Below, one piece after another: positions 1 through 13,472 of a DNA stretch of 64,000 nucleotides; the stretch's first letter is position 1, and each line of letters opens with the position of its first letter. Source of the stretch: UBA8437 sp964646205 (GTDB lineage: Bacteria; Planctomycetota; Planctomycetia; Planctomycetales; Planctomycetaceae); the NCBI GenBank assembly GCA_964646205.1, contig CAZYAZ010000019.1:9374-73373 (forward strand). Direction: 5' to 3'. The notes under the pieces are model-generated. The model was not told the origin of the DNA. It did no database searches and worked only from the letters and a program-made list of their open reading frames with translations. Made by a program: the position numbers and the translations under genes.

Positions 1-182
1 GGTTCTCTTGCTTGTTTCGCCGACCACCATCGCTAACCTCCTCACGGTCCCGATTACTCTACCAAGCTGTTGCCACGGTCGCGACAAACGCATTCGCGGC
101 TCGACAGGTTGGGAATTGGAGGAACTGTGACGTAAGCTGGCCCGCGAACTGTCACTCGAAACATGCCACGCCAAAGAGAGAG

Positions 183-1157
183 ATGAGGATGTCGACTACG
201 GAGCGTCCCCTGTTGGTGATCCCCGGTGACGACCCGGTCCAGATAGCCGGTTCGCCCCGCCTGGAAACACTCCGGGAACACTTTGAGATCCGGCTCCACG
301 ACAACCGGCCAGCCACTGACGACGAGAAGATCGAACGTGCCACCGGTGCCACGGCCCTGATCAACTCACGTGGTGCCGTCACCTGGCCGGGCGACGTCCT
401 CGGCCAACTGCCGGACCTGAAATTCATCAGCACCTGCGGCATCGGCACCGACTCGATCGACCTGGCCGCCTGCCGTGAACTGGGCATCACCGTTTCGAAC
501 ATTCCCGGCCGAACAGCTCCCGTGGTCGCCGAACACGCTTTCGCCCTGATGATGGCCATTTCACGGAGGACCTCCTACTTCACCGCCGCGATGAAACGCA
601 ACGACTGGCACCAGATCCTTTCGACCTCGCTCTCGGGAAAAACCCTGGGCGTGATCGGCACCGGCAACATCGGAACCGAGATGATCCGACTGTCGCGGGC
701 ATTCGGAATGGAGGTGATTGCCTGGAGCTTCAACCCCGACGACGACAAGGCCCAGCAAATGGGATTCCGTTACGTCGAACGGGACGAGGTGTTCTCTCAA
801 TCAGACGTTGTCAGCCTGCACGTCAAGCTGACCGACGACAGCCGCCACCTGGTCGCCGCCCGGGAATTGTCTCTGATGTCGCCGGGCAGCCTGCTGGTCA
901 ACACCGCGAGAGGCGCGGTGGTCGACACCGCCTCGCTGGTCGAGGCCCTGGACTCGGGGCATCTTGGTGGTGCGGCACTGGACGTTTACGAGAACGAGCC
1001 GCTGGAAACCGACCACCCACTGACCCGCTGCGAGCACGTCGTACTGACACCACACTGTGCCGACCAGACTCCCGAAGGAAATGACTTGCTGAATCTCGGC
1101 GCGACTGAAAATGCGATCGCGTTTCTCCAGGGACATCCCCAGAACGTGGTCAGTTGA
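183..1157 (+). CDS. D-isomer-specific 2-hydroxyacid dehydrogenase (phosphoglycerate-dehydrogenase-like)
   Basis: A 324-aa NAD-dependent 2-hydroxyacid dehydrogenase, a cytoplasmic enzyme that interconverts a 2-oxoacid and a D-2-hydroxyacid. The Rossmann fingerprint GTGNIG lies at residues 159-164. The family catalytic triad is present with normal spacing: Arg243 in NTARG, Glu272 in ENEP and His291 in TPHC. There is no C-terminal ACT domain, so a classical SerA is unlikely and the substrate cannot be named. The frame is open further upstream, but the family fold begins at about residue 9, and ATG 183 (or ATG 189, two codons on) follows the purine-rich run AAGAGAGAG. It ends 25 bp before the next gene and probably shares its transcript. 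Family assignment is firm; the exact reaction is not. Confidence 0.85.
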   Translation: MRMSTTERPLLVIPGDDPVQIAGSPRLETLREHFEIRLHDNRPATDDEKIERATGATALINSRGAVTWPGDVLGQLPDLKFISTCGIGTDSIDLAACRELGITVSNIPGRTAPVVAEHAFALMMAISRRTSYFTAAMKRNDWHQILSTSLSGKTLGVIGTGNIGTEMIRLSRAFGMEVIAWSFNPDDDKAQQMGFRYVERDEVFSQSDVVSLHVKLTDDSRHLVAARELSLMSPGSLLVNTARGAVVDTASLVEALDSGHLGGAALDVYENEPLETDHPLTRCEHVVLTPHCADQTPEGNDLLNLGATENAIAFLQGHPQNVVS

Positions 1158-1182
1158 CACTCTCTTCACCGGAACTCTCTTC

Positions 1183-2310
1183 GTGAGCCAGGCACTGCGA
1201 ATTGGTATTGTCGGCGCCACAGGGCAGGGGGGCTACGGCCACGGGCTGGACTCGGCCTTCCGCCAGGTCCCCGGCACCACAATCGTGGCCGTCGCCGACC
1301 CGAACCGCGAGGCCGGACAGAAGAAAGCCCGTGAACTGGGAGCCGAGAACAGCCACACCGATTTCCGCCGGATGCTGGCCAACGAAAAACTCGACATCGT
1401 CTGCATTGGGCCCAGGTGGCTGACCCACCGGGTGGAGATGGTCGAGGCGGCTGCCGAAGCCGGCTGCCACATCTACTGCGAGAAACCATTCGCGGCCGAC
1501 CTGGTCTCGGCAGACCGCATGCACTCGGCCTGTCGCCAGGCCAGGGTCAAGCTCGCCATGGCCCACCAGTGGCGGGCCATGCCACCGATTCGCCGCGCGT
1601 TGCAGGACATCGCCGCGGGACGTCACGGACGACTACTGAGAGCCTCGACCCGCCCCAAGGATGACCACCGCGGCGGCGGTGAAGAATTGCTGGTCCACGG
1701 AACACACTGGTTTGATCTGCTGATCACGATGGCGGGTCAACCACGATGGGCCAGTGCCCATATCCAGGTCGGCCACCGTGACGCCACCGCCAGAGACCGG
1801 ACCGATGCCACCGAACCGGTCGGACCGATCACCGGCGACTCGATCTCCGCCCTCTGGGGCTTCCGCGATGGTGTCCGTGGCTACTTTGAGTCCACTGCTC
1901 ACCTGTCGGTCCGTGGCAAGTCGAATTTCGACAACCTCTATGGCGTCTTTCTCGAGTGTGAACGTGCGGCGATCCATTTCCGCCAACCCGGAGACGCCTG
2001 GGTCTACCCGGCCCCCAAGGTGTTGCCCGACCACAAACACCTCTCGTGGAAGAAAATCATGATCCCCGGCTGGCATACTGGTGGAGACGGAAAACCACGG
2101 GATGTGCGTCGCACCTGGATTGCGTACGGCAACACGGTCCTGGCCCGCGATTTGTTCGAGGCCATCCGTGAGGATCGTGAACCACTCTCGGGACTCCAAA
2201 ACGCCATGTCCATCACCGAGATGGTGCAGGGGGCCTACGCCTCGCATTTTGCCGCAGGACGGCGACTGCCGATACCACTCACCGACAGAAAACATCCCCT
2301 GGAGGGTTGA
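1183..2310 (+). CDS. Gfo/Idh/MocA family NAD(P)-dependent oxidoreductase
   Basis: A 375-aa oxidoreductase of the glucose-fructose oxidoreductase/inositol dehydrogenase family. The N-terminal Rossmann fold starts with GIVGATGQGGYGH and carries the family lysine motif CEKPFAAD; the C-terminal half is the alpha/beta sheet domain. The start is taken as GTG 1183 because the protein then begins MSQALRIGIVG, the normal start of the fold, whereas the longer frame would overlap the preceding gene with an unrelated 24-residue leader. Such enzymes are highly expanded in planctomycetes and act on sugars or cyclitols. It follows a hydroxyacid dehydrogenase, so the pair may belong to one carbohydrate catabolic route, which is inference. 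Substrate unknown. Confidence 0.85.
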   Translation: MSQALRIGIVGATGQGGYGHGLDSAFRQVPGTTIVAVADPNREAGQKKARELGAENSHTDFRRMLANEKLDIVCIGPRWLTHRVEMVEAAAEAGCHIYCEKPFAADLVSADRMHSACRQARVKLAMAHQWRAMPPIRRALQDIAAGRHGRLLRASTRPKDDHRGGGEELLVHGTHWFDLLITMAGQPRWASAHIQVGHRDATARDRTDATEPVGPITGDSISALWGFRDGVRGYFESTAHLSVRGKSNFDNLYGVFLECERAAIHFRQPGDAWVYPAPKVLPDHKHLSWKKIMIPGWHTGGDGKPRDVRRTWIAYGNTVLARDLFEAIREDREPLSGLQNAMSITEMVQGAYASHFAAGRRLPIPLTDRKHPLEG

Positions 2311-2360
2311 GGAGAGCCAGGCACCCCAGGCCCATCCTTTCCACGGTGAATAAGCCGGGA

Positions 2361-2389
2361 TTGACCGACATTTGGACAGGTAATAAACT
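2361..2389 (+). promoter_or_regulatory. Candidate sigma-70-type promoter of secA
   Basis: TTGACC (2361-2366) and TAAACT (2384-2389) are separated by exactly 17 bp, giving a predicted start near 2396, about 100 nt before the secA ATG. A perfect 6-bp hairpin, AGCCAG-AGAA-CTGGCT (2399-2414), would sit at the very 5' end of the transcript. The -10 element matches only 4 of 6 consensus bases, so this is a candidate. Confidence 0.4.
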
Positions 2390-2497
2390 GGCCGCCGAAG
2401 CCAGAGAACTGGCTCTCGTCGGAGTGCAACACCCACTTCCGGCGACCTCAGTCCCAAGCCCGGCCGACTGACCTGACTGTCGGCATCGAGAGGCGCA

Positions 2498-6043
<3,546 letters not shown>

Positions 6044-6101
6044 CTGCCCGACTTCGGAACCGGCCATCGAGCCACCAACGAACGCCACACCGAGGGTAAG
6101 G

Positions 6102-7436
6102 ATGCCCTGGCTGCTCAATTTCGTTTACCTGCTCCTGCTGACAGCCATCACGCCCGTGCTGGTGTGGCAGCGGATCGTGCGAGGCAAACGACGACCGGGA
6201 CTCTGGAAAAAACTCAGCGGGCGATTGGCTCGCCGCGATGACGACACCCGACTGGCCTGGTTCCACGCGGTCAGCGTCGGAGAGGTCTTGCAACTGGAAC
6301 CGGTCATCCAATCCTGCAGACAGCGATGGCCGGACTGGACCATCCAGGTCACAACCACCACCGATACGGGATACCACCTCGCACTCCAGCGGTTCCCCGA
6401 CTGCCGGGTCGACTGGTTTCCACTGGATTTCAGTTGGTCGGTCCGCCAGGCAATCCGAAGAATCCGCCCCGACCTGATCGCCCTGGTGGAACTGGAACTC
6501 TGGCCCAACTTCATCCTGGCCGCCCACCGGGAAGACATCCCGCTGGCCCTGATCAACGGCCGGATCAGCGAATCAAGTTTCCGGGGCTACCAACGATTGA
6601 AATGGCTGTTCGGTCGACTGCTGCCATGCTTTGACCGACTGATCGCCCAGAACCAGGCATACGCCGAACGACTCGAGTCCCTGGGTGCACCGCCCGAGCG
6701 GACGCACGTCGCCGGATCGATCAAGTACGACCGGGTGGAAACCCGCCGCAACTGCCCGGCTGTCCGGGACCTGGCAACCCAACTGGGAATCCCACATCAC
6801 GCCCCCGTATTCGTGGCCGGCAGCACCCAGGACCCGGAGGAGCGACTGGCGGTCGAGGCCTGGATGGAAGCTCGAAAGACCCACCCCAACCTGCGACTGA
6901 TCCTCGTGCCAAGACACCCGGAACGTTTCAACAACGTGGCTGAAATGGTCGTGGCAATGGGCCACTCCCTGTTGCGACGCAGCCAACTCAACACTGCCGC
7001 ACCACCGACTGACAGTCACGACGTGGTGCTGCTCGACACGATCGGCGAACTGGCGTCCTGCTGGGGCCTGGCCGATGTGGCGTTCGTCGGCGGCAGCCTG
7101 ACCAACCGCGGCGGCCAGAACATGATCGAACCGGCGGCCTACGGAGCGGCAGTATTGTTTGGCCCCAACACCCAGAATTTCCAGGACATCGTCGAAGAAC
7201 TGCTCGAACGCGGAGGAGCCCGCGTGGTCGCCGACGGCACGGCACTGACGCAGCGACTGTGCGAATTGCTCGACGACCCGACCACCGCCAACGCACTCGG
7301 AGAAGCAGCGCGTGGGCTGGTGTTCTCCCGACAGGGCGCCACCGCAACCACGCTGGCGATCCTGGAAGACATCATGCCGGAGCACGCGGCCTCCACGACA
7401 ACAGCCGGCGGATCACAAACTGCCGACGCGGCGTGA
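6102..7436 (+). CDS. waaA: 3-deoxy-D-manno-octulosonic acid transferase (Kdo transferase)
   Basis: A 444-aa GT30-family glycosyltransferase (WaaA/KdtA) that transfers Kdo from CMP-Kdo to the lipid A precursor at the inner face of the cytoplasmic membrane. An N-terminal membrane anchor occupies about residues 5-22. The segment WFHAVSVGE ends in Glu61, matching the conserved catalytic glutamate of the family. The later motifs NGRISE, FVAGSTQDPEE, LVPRHPERF and FVGGSLTNRGGQN-EPA belong to the two Rossmann-like halves and the CMP-binding site. ATG 6102 is chosen because it is preceded by the Shine-Dalgarno-like GAGGGTAAGG and opens directly on the membrane anchor. The gene follows secA by 58 bp. 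Its presence supports an LPS-type outer membrane in this planctomycete. Confidence 0.92.
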   Translation: MPWLLNFVYLLLLTAITPVLVWQRIVRGKRRPGLWKKLSGRLARRDDDTRLAWFHAVSVGEVLQLEPVIQSCRQRWPDWTIQVTTTTDTGYHLALQRFPDCRVDWFPLDFSWSVRQAIRRIRPDLIALVELELWPNFILAAHREDIPLALINGRISESSFRGYQRLKWLFGRLLPCFDRLIAQNQAYAERLESLGAPPERTHVAGSIKYDRVETRRNCPAVRDLATQLGIPHHAPVFVAGSTQDPEERLAVEAWMEARKTHPNLRLILVPRHPERFNNVAEMVVAMGHSLLRRSQLNTAAPPTDSHDVVLLDTIGELASCWGLADVAFVGGSLTNRGGQNMIEPAAYGAAVLFGPNTQNFQDIVEELLERGGARVVADGTALTQRLCELLDDPTTANALGEAARGLVFSRQGATATTLAILEDIMPEHAASTTTAGGSQTADAA

Positions 7437-7469
7437 AACGGAACCATGAAGAGCCCTGGGGCCGAGGAG

Positions 7470-7498
7470 TTGTGAGGACCGAAGCCCCGCGCTACAAT
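7470..7498 (+). promoter_or_regulatory. Candidate sigma-70-type promoter of metK
   Basis: TTGTGA (7470-7475) and TACAAT (7493-7498) are spaced by 17 bp, with 4/6 and 5/6 matches to consensus. The predicted start near 7505 gives a leader of about 40 nt, ending in CGGAG ahead of the metK ATG. The intergenic stretch is too short for the SAM riboswitches I know, and no such fold was recognised. Confidence 0.5.
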
Positions 7499-7544
7499 CA
7501 CCCTCTTCACACCCGATCCTGACAATTCTCCCGGAGCTTCACCC

Positions 7545-8705
<1,161 letters not shown>

Positions 8706-8728
8706 TCCAGACAGCCTGACATTTCGAG

Positions 8729-8748
8729 GGACTCAAGGGACTGAGTCC
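8729..8748 (+). promoter_or_regulatory. Hairpin presenting the ribosome-binding site of the next gene
   Basis: A perfect 7-bp inverted repeat GGACTCA (8729-8735) / TGAGTCC (8742-8748) with a 6-nt AGGGAC loop ends one base before the ATG at 8750. The likely Shine-Dalgarno AAGGGA (8735-8740) lies essentially in the loop. It has no T-tract and so is a poor intrinsic terminator; it could tune translation of the downstream gene. Confidence 0.4.
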
Positions 8749-8749
8749 A

Positions 8750-9493
8750 ATGCTCACGAATCACCCACATGCCAAACGCCCCTGGTCGTCGCAACTGGCG
8801 GTGACAATCTGGGTCGGCCTGTTGCTGGGATCATGGTTGCTGGCCGCCCGGGCGGCCAGCGGTGCACTCGATCGACCATTGGCAACAGGCCTGGGGTGGG
8901 CTGCAACAATCTCAATGGCCGCCCTGGGGTTGGCGGCCGCCGTCCTGTTTGGACGCTCACGGCCACGGACCACGTTGCTGGTCGCCGTACTGACGCTGGC
9001 CCCTTCGCTGACCGCCGGCCTTATCCTGCTGGACCTCTCGAGTTTCACCAGTTGGGTCGGGCTTGCTTGCCTCTCCCTGGCCATCACGCTCACGCTGCTG
9101 ACTCGCAACCGAACAGGTCGACCACGGCATTCTCCCGCCACCGTCCCCGACACAATTGCTCCGTCCCCGGCCCCCGACCTGTCGCAAACACTGACACGTC
9201 ATCGAGACCCCAACGGCGACCGACTCGTCGGCGACCTCACGTTGCACTGGCAGTCGGGACAACGTCAACAGCCTATTCACGTCCCGTTTGTCCCGGCATT
9301 CGAGGACAGGCCTGCCGTCTCCTGCACGTGCGACGAGGAGGGAGTCAGCGAGGGCGTACGAGCCCGGGTCGCCGAAATCCAGCGATACGGCACGCGGATC
9401 GAACTGAGACGGTCCGGGAATGTCGACTCCAGTCAAACCACCCGGGTGGAACTCTCCGTTACGCTCGACGACGCAAGCCGCCCAGCGGCCTGA
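8750..9493 (+). CDS. Hypothetical membrane-anchored protein
   Basis: A 247-aa protein without a recognised family. Residues about 12-120 contain three to four hydrophobic segments that would form transmembrane helices, after the N-terminal MLTNHPHAKRPWSSQL. A soluble tail of about 125 residues follows; it contains the acidic segment CTCDEEGVSEGVRARVAEI and the ending RVELSVTL and looks beta-rich. The composition (RRSG, GDLTLHWQSGQR) resembles small planctomycete-restricted envelope proteins. The stop is only 4 bp from the end of the convergent gene on the opposite strand. High GC3 supports real coding. Function unknown; not a recognisable transporter or enzyme. Confidence 0.65.
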   Translation: MLTNHPHAKRPWSSQLAVTIWVGLLLGSWLLAARAASGALDRPLATGLGWAATISMAALGLAAAVLFGRSRPRTTLLVAVLTLAPSLTAGLILLDLSSFTSWVGLACLSLAITLTLLTRNRTGRPRHSPATVPDTIAPSPAPDLSQTLTRHRDPNGDRLVGDLTLHWQSGQRQQPIHVPFVPAFEDRPAVSCTCDEEGVSEGVRARVAEIQRYGTRIELRRSGNVDSSQTTRVELSVTLDDASRPAA

Positions 9494-9497
9494 TGCT

Positions 9498-9980
9498 TTA
9501 GCAACTCACACACTCCAGCCACACTGGCCCTGCCAATCCACCCGACTCGCCACCCGACCATTGAAATTCCAGAACATTGCCCGAAACCAGCCGATCTGTG
9601 ACATCCGCACGGCCCCCGTCGGGCGATTTCGCCAGCTCAAGAGGGAGCTCGTTGAGCAAGATTCCTGTTGGGCCACTGAGCCCCGCGACCACCAACCAGA
9701 CCCGTTCGTCGGCATCGAGTCGCCCCGGGCGACCAAATCGACGTACGAGACGTGTTTCTTGCTTCGACAGCCGGTCAACAGGCAATCGCGCCCGACGACT
9801 GCTGCCAGCCTCATCCACCACCATCCATGGCCCGGCCAACCTGATCTTGTGTACATTCACGCCCAGCACCCCGATCAAACTGGATTCTTCGTCTCGCGCG
9901 TCCAGTTGGCACCAGTCTAACGGCTGGAATTCGCCAATGACGCTCTCTTGGCCAAGTCGATGTATTCGGTGTGAAATCAA
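9498..9980 (-). CDS. Hypothetical protein, planctomycete-type
   Basis: About 160 residues, leftward, converging on the preceding gene. No known family recognised. The pattern RLPVDRL, VRRFGRPGRLDADERVWLVVAGL, then GILLNELPL resembles small beta-rich proteins seen in planctomycetes in which a 'positioned residue plus ERVWL' strand repeats, possibly jelly-roll-like; that comparison is from memory. No signal peptide or transmembrane segment is evident. The start is uncertain: the full frame uses TTG at 9980, in the shared upstream region with fabH, and no ATG lies near. Overlapping rightward frames have poorer codon bias, so this strand is preferred. Confidence 0.55.
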   Translation of the reverse strand: MISHRIHRLGQESVIGEFQPLDWCQLDARDEESSLIGVLGVNVHKIRLAGPWMVVDEAGSSRRARLPVDRLSKQETRLVRRFGRPGRLDADERVWLVVAGLSGPTGILLNELPLELAKSPDGGRADVTDRLVSGNVLEFQWSGGESGGLAGPVWLECVSC

Positions 9981-10004
9981 CTGGTTTCATTCTGGAGAAG
10001 CGGT

Positions 10005-10010
10005 TATACT
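10005..10010 (+). promoter_or_regulatory. Candidate -10 element upstream of fabH
   Basis: TATACT matches 5 of 6 bases of the sigma-70 -10 consensus in the gap between the divergent genes. The best 17-bp-spaced -35, TGGTTT (9982-9987), is weak. It would give a long leader to the preferred fabH start at 10193, or a short one to ATG 10055. Confidence 0.3.
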
Positions 10011-10192
10011 CCGGCTGAAATCATTTGCATCACGCTGACAAGGGATTGTTACTGATGCAGCGTCCAAGCCCCCACTTTCCTGTTGAGTCAACCACATCTC
10101 AAGGGCATTCGCCTTCTGACTCGCCGCAGGCCAGGGTGGTAACCAAGACATCAACGAATTCTCCAAATTCCCACAGGAAGAGTGCGCGCAAG

Positions 10193-11194
10193 GTGTTCAG
10201 CCAGCGGACCAACTCCCTGCTCGGCATCCAGATCGTCGCCAGCGGTTCCTACGTTCCTGACCAGGTGGTCACCAACGAGGATCTACAGGCTGAACGAGGG
10301 TTTGATCCTGACTGGATCAGCCAACGCACTGGAATCCTCGAACGACGCCATGCTCCCGAGGGGCAGGCCACCAGTGACCTGTGTGTGGAAGCGGCGAAGC
10401 GAGCTATCCGCGCGGCCCGGGTCGACCCTTCGGAAATCGACCTCGTCCTGGTCGGAACCTTCACACCGGACTTCAACTGTCCGTCGACCGCCTGCCTGGT
10501 ACAAGACAAGCTCGGCCTCGATGCCCCCGCTGTCGACCTGCAAGCCGCGTGTTCGGGCTTCATTTATGCACTGGTCACCGGGGCGCAGTACGTTGCCACG
10601 GGCAACAGCAAGATGGCACTGGTCATCGGCGGAGACTGCAACTCGAGGATCGTCGACCCACAGGATCGCCGGATCGCACCGCTGTTTGGCGACGGAGCGG
10701 GCGCCGTGCTGGTCACTCAAGGTGAGCCGCACCAGGGCCTGATCTGCTATCAAATGGGTGCCGATGGCAGCGGTGGACCACTGCTGCAATGTGCCGCCGG
10801 TGGAACCCGCCACCCGATGACAATCGACGACGTGGAAGCCGGCAGACACTTCCTGTCCATGGATGGTCGGACCGTTTTCAAATGGGCCGTCCGCGTGTTG
10901 ACTGACACGATTGAACTTGTGCTCTCCAAGTCCGGCATGAGCATCCACGACGTGTCAATGTTCCTGGTGCACCAGGCCAACAAGAGAATCATCGACGCGG
11001 CCATCTCGCAACTGGGAATCGACCCCGACCGGGTCTTCAGCAACCTCGAACGGTACGGCAACACCTCGGGTGGTTCGATCCCGCTGGCACTCGACGAGGC
11101 TTTCCAGGCCGGCCAGATCAACCGGGGCGACACGATTCTCATGTGCGGCTTTGGTGCCGGACTGACCTGGGGCACGTCCCTGTTCCGCTGGTAA
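10193..11194 (+). CDS. fabH: 3-oxoacyl-ACP synthase III (KAS III)
   Basis: FabH condenses acetyl-CoA with malonyl-ACP to start type II fatty-acid synthesis. The Cys-His-Asn triad is clear: the Cys in LQAACSGFIYAL (codon at 10550), the His in LVHQANKRI (10970) and the Asn in RYGNTSGGS (11060), with family spacing. The start is a judgement. GTG 10193 gives 333 aa starting MFSQRTNSLLGIQIVASG, close to family length, with AGGAAG 12 bp upstream. The frame is also open to ATG 10055 with a fair AAGGGA, but those 46 codons are Ser/Thr/Pro-rich and lack the strong GC3 bias of the rest, so they look untranslated. The gene lies alone among fatty-acid genes here. Confidence 0.93.
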   Translation: MFSQRTNSLLGIQIVASGSYVPDQVVTNEDLQAERGFDPDWISQRTGILERRHAPEGQATSDLCVEAAKRAIRAARVDPSEIDLVLVGTFTPDFNCPSTACLVQDKLGLDAPAVDLQAACSGFIYALVTGAQYVATGNSKMALVIGGDCNSRIVDPQDRRIAPLFGDGAGAVLVTQGEPHQGLICYQMGADGSGGPLLQCAAGGTRHPMTIDDVEAGRHFLSMDGRTVFKWAVRVLTDTIELVLSKSGMSIHDVSMFLVHQANKRIIDAAISQLGIDPDRVFSNLERYGNTSGGSIPLALDEAFQAGQINRGDTILMCGFGAGLTWGTSLFRW

Positions 11195-11324
11195 CTGGCC
11201 CGCTGGCAATTGACCGCCGCGGACACATCCTCCAGCCCCCAACGCGGGTACAATCGAGGAGAGATTACGCGCCCCAATTCTCGACCCGTCGGCACGCAAT
11301 ACGTCCGGCCAGGAGACTCGTGTC

Positions 11325-12110
11325 ATGCAACAAGCCCCGAAATCGCAACTCAAGCTGGGAATGGTGACCTACCTTTGGGGAGCCAAGTGGGATCTTCCGG
11401 AGTTGATTGAAAACTGCCAGAAAACGGGATTTGACGGCGTCGAACTCCGCAGCACCCACAAGCACGGAGTCGAGGTCACGCTCAACAAGACCCAACGAGC
11501 CGAGGTGAAGGCGAGATTCGCGGACTCCCCGGTCACGCTGGTCGGACTCGGCTCAGCCTGTGAATATCACAGCGCCGACCACGGAGTGGTCAAACAGAAC
11601 ATCGACCTGACTCGCCGGTTCCTGGAACTCTCACGCGACGTGGGTGGCAGTGGCATCAAGGTCCGCCCCAACGGATTCGTCAAAGGAGAGGATCGGCGAC
11701 GGACAATCCAGCGGATCGGCGAGGCCCTACGGACCTGTGCCAAGTCCGCAGACGAATTTGAGCAACAGATCCGACTGGAAGTCCACGGACGAGGCACCAA
11801 AGACCCCGCGGTGATCCAGCAGATCGTTGACATTGCCGACCATCCACGTGTCACCGTCTGCTGGAACTCCAACCCCGGCGAGACAATTGACGGGTCACTA
11901 AAAACCAATTTCAACCGGCTGGCACACCGACTCGGGGATGTGGTCCATATCCACGACCTGTTCGACGAGCGGTACCCCTACCGGGAGTTGTTCTCGTTAT
12001 TGGCCAAGCGAGGCTACCGCGGCTGGTGCCTTTCGGAGAGCCCGGCCACCAGCGATCCGCTGCGGGTCATGAAGTACTACCGGGCGCTGTTTGACCAACT
12101 CACCGGCTGA
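11325..12110 (+). CDS. Sugar phosphate isomerase/epimerase (TIM barrel)
   Basis: A 261-aa protein of the xylose-isomerase-like TIM-barrel superfamily (AP-endonuclease family 2 fold). It begins LKLGMVTYLWGAKWDLPELI and shows the barrel strands GFDGVELR, VTLVGLGSACEYH, SGIKVRPNGF, IRLEVHGRGT and VVHIHDLF. Glu, His and Asp residues near the strand ends are consistent with a divalent-metal site. No signal peptide, so cytoplasmic. Such proteins isomerise or epimerise sugars or inositols and are often paired with Gfo/Idh oxidoreductases in planctomycetes; two of those occur elsewhere in this window. The substrate cannot be read. The frame is well bounded, with the ATG after CCAGGAGACTCGTGTC. Confidence 0.8.
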   Translation: MQQAPKSQLKLGMVTYLWGAKWDLPELIENCQKTGFDGVELRSTHKHGVEVTLNKTQRAEVKARFADSPVTLVGLGSACEYHSADHGVVKQNIDLTRRFLELSRDVGGSGIKVRPNGFVKGEDRRRTIQRIGEALRTCAKSADEFEQQIRLEVHGRGTKDPAVIQQIVDIADHPRVTVCWNSNPGETIDGSLKTNFNRLAHRLGDVVHIHDLFDERYPYRELFSLLAKRGYRGWCLSESPATSDPLRVMKYYRALFDQLTG

Positions 12111-12117
12111 AACCCAT

Positions 12118-13404
12118 TCAAGACGGTTCCGCAGCGGCGACCTCGGATTCATCCTCCACGGCCGCTGCCTCGTGTTCCACGTCGTCGGCTGGAAGCCACA
12201 TCTGTGTCACGGGAATTCCGTCGGCACTTTCTCGCACGATCAGGTACAGCCCGGTCACAATCCCCCAGAAAACGCTGGCGGCATACCCAACAAACAGCAG
12301 GTAGGCCACCCGGGTCCAGAACACGAGAAATGTTGACGAAAAAGGCACGTCGTCGTTCTCGACAGGAGACTCCGAATCCGACACCAGCCCTGCCGGCACC
12401 TCGCGTCCTCCCACCAGGCTCGTCGACTCGCCACTGGAAATCGCGAGCAGTTCTCCATCGCCACCGGCAAAAGCATTCAGCCCGGTCGAAACCGACGCAC
12501 CGGCCAACCACAGGGTCAGTGAAAGCAAGCACCACGCCAGGCAGATCGCAATCGATCCCACGATCGTCCCCAGCACCGTGTATCCTCCCAGCAGAGCAGG
12601 GCGGTCGGTGAGAAACCCCGTGGCGTGGCTGAACCCATCGAAACCATCACTGTCCTCGACACCAATTGTGGCGACCATCAGCGGCCAGCCGGCGACGAAT
12701 CCCACGGCGACGAAGGCCATCAGCAAGCCCAACACCATGGGAATAAACCACAACAACGACACGACCAGGGGACCCGCCGTCGGGATCTTGGCGATGAGAC
12801 CACCCATCGTCCCCAGCCCCCACAGGACACCAAAGCAGGACAGGCTGATCAACGCTGCAGAGAGCAACGACGCAACGTGGCCCAGGCCAAACCTCGTGAC
12901 CTGAGCCAGGGACAATGATTCTCCTCGTGTCACGTCAGCGGCCGTCAGCCGCACCAGCATCACGCCGGCCAGTGACCAGGTGATGATCGCCACCAAAAAT
13001 CGTGACCATTCGACTGCCGTCTCGGACCACGAATCACGTCTCCCCACGACCGCCACAGCCGGAACGACAACATCGCTCAACGGTCTTCCGATCAGCCTAG
13101 GATTCCAGGCCACGCGAACCGCGGTGTCACCCGGCTGGCTGTCAGCGGACAACAACAAAGACTCGGCCTTGCGGTCCCCCTCCAGGGAGGCCAACTCGAC
13201 CTGCCACGGCCACTCAGCCTGGGGCTCGGACTCCGACAAGCCATCCAGCAACTGTCCACCGGCGGCCACCACCAGCGCAGCCAAGCCACCAATCAACCAC
13301 CGTCGTGGATCCAACGACCCACGGACCACGGCCAGCACCAGATCCAATCGGCCCCTGGCTGATATTGGGTCACCGGGCCGCTGCCCGGATTCATCGCTCA
13401 CCAT
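12118..13404 (-). CDS. Hypothetical polytopic membrane protein
   Basis: A 428-aa integral membrane protein. Hydrophobic segments include WLIGGLAALVVAAGG near residue 40, FLVAIITWSLAGVMLV, LLSAALISLSCFGVLWGLG, VSLLWFIPMVLGLLMAFVAV with its extension, TVLGTIVGSIAICLAWCLL, and VAYLLFVGYAASVFWGIV: about seven helices. A Glu/Ala-rich cytoplasmic-type tail, EHEAAAVEDESEVAAAEPS, closes it. A soluble segment of about 60 residues sits between the first two helices. No family recognised. It lies 68 bp downstream of the RND pump on the same strand, so co-transcription is possible, but nothing shows it is part of the pump. It converges with the sugar isomerase at a 7-bp gap. Confidence 0.7.
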   Translation of the reverse strand: MVSDESGQRPGDPISARGRLDLVLAVVRGSLDPRRWLIGGLAALVVAAGGQLLDGLSESEPQAEWPWQVELASLEGDRKAESLLLSADSQPGDTAVRVAWNPRLIGRPLSDVVVPAVAVVGRRDSWSETAVEWSRFLVAIITWSLAGVMLVRLTAADVTRGESLSLAQVTRFGLGHVASLLSAALISLSCFGVLWGLGTMGGLIAKIPTAGPLVVSLLWFIPMVLGLLMAFVAVGFVAGWPLMVATIGVEDSDGFDGFSHATGFLTDRPALLGGYTVLGTIVGSIAICLAWCLLSLTLWLAGASVSTGLNAFAGGDGELLAISSGESTSLVGGREVPAGLVSDSESPVENDDVPFSSTFLVFWTRVAYLLFVGYAASVFWGIVTGLYLIVRESADGIPVTQMWLPADDVEHEAAAVEDESEVAAAEPS

Positions 13405-13472
13405 ATCCTCGTGTCCTTGTGCTCCGACGCAATCACGTCGGCTTCATTTTCCCTCGAAGCAACACGACAGGA

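Noticed and set aside
1..182. N-terminal extension of the hydroxyacid dehydrogenase from position 12
   Set aside because: The extra residues lack family similarity and GC3 bias; ATG 183 fits the fold. The stretch itself shows no other feature.
7437..7544. SAM-responsive riboswitch before metK
   Set aside because: Only about 40 nt remain between the candidate promoter and the ATG, and no known SAM aptamer pattern was seen.
10055..10192. 46-residue N-terminal extension of FabH
   Set aside because: The codons are Ser/Thr/Pro-rich with low GC3 and are absent from family members; GTG 10193 with AGGAAG is preferred, though ATG 10055 cannot be excluded.
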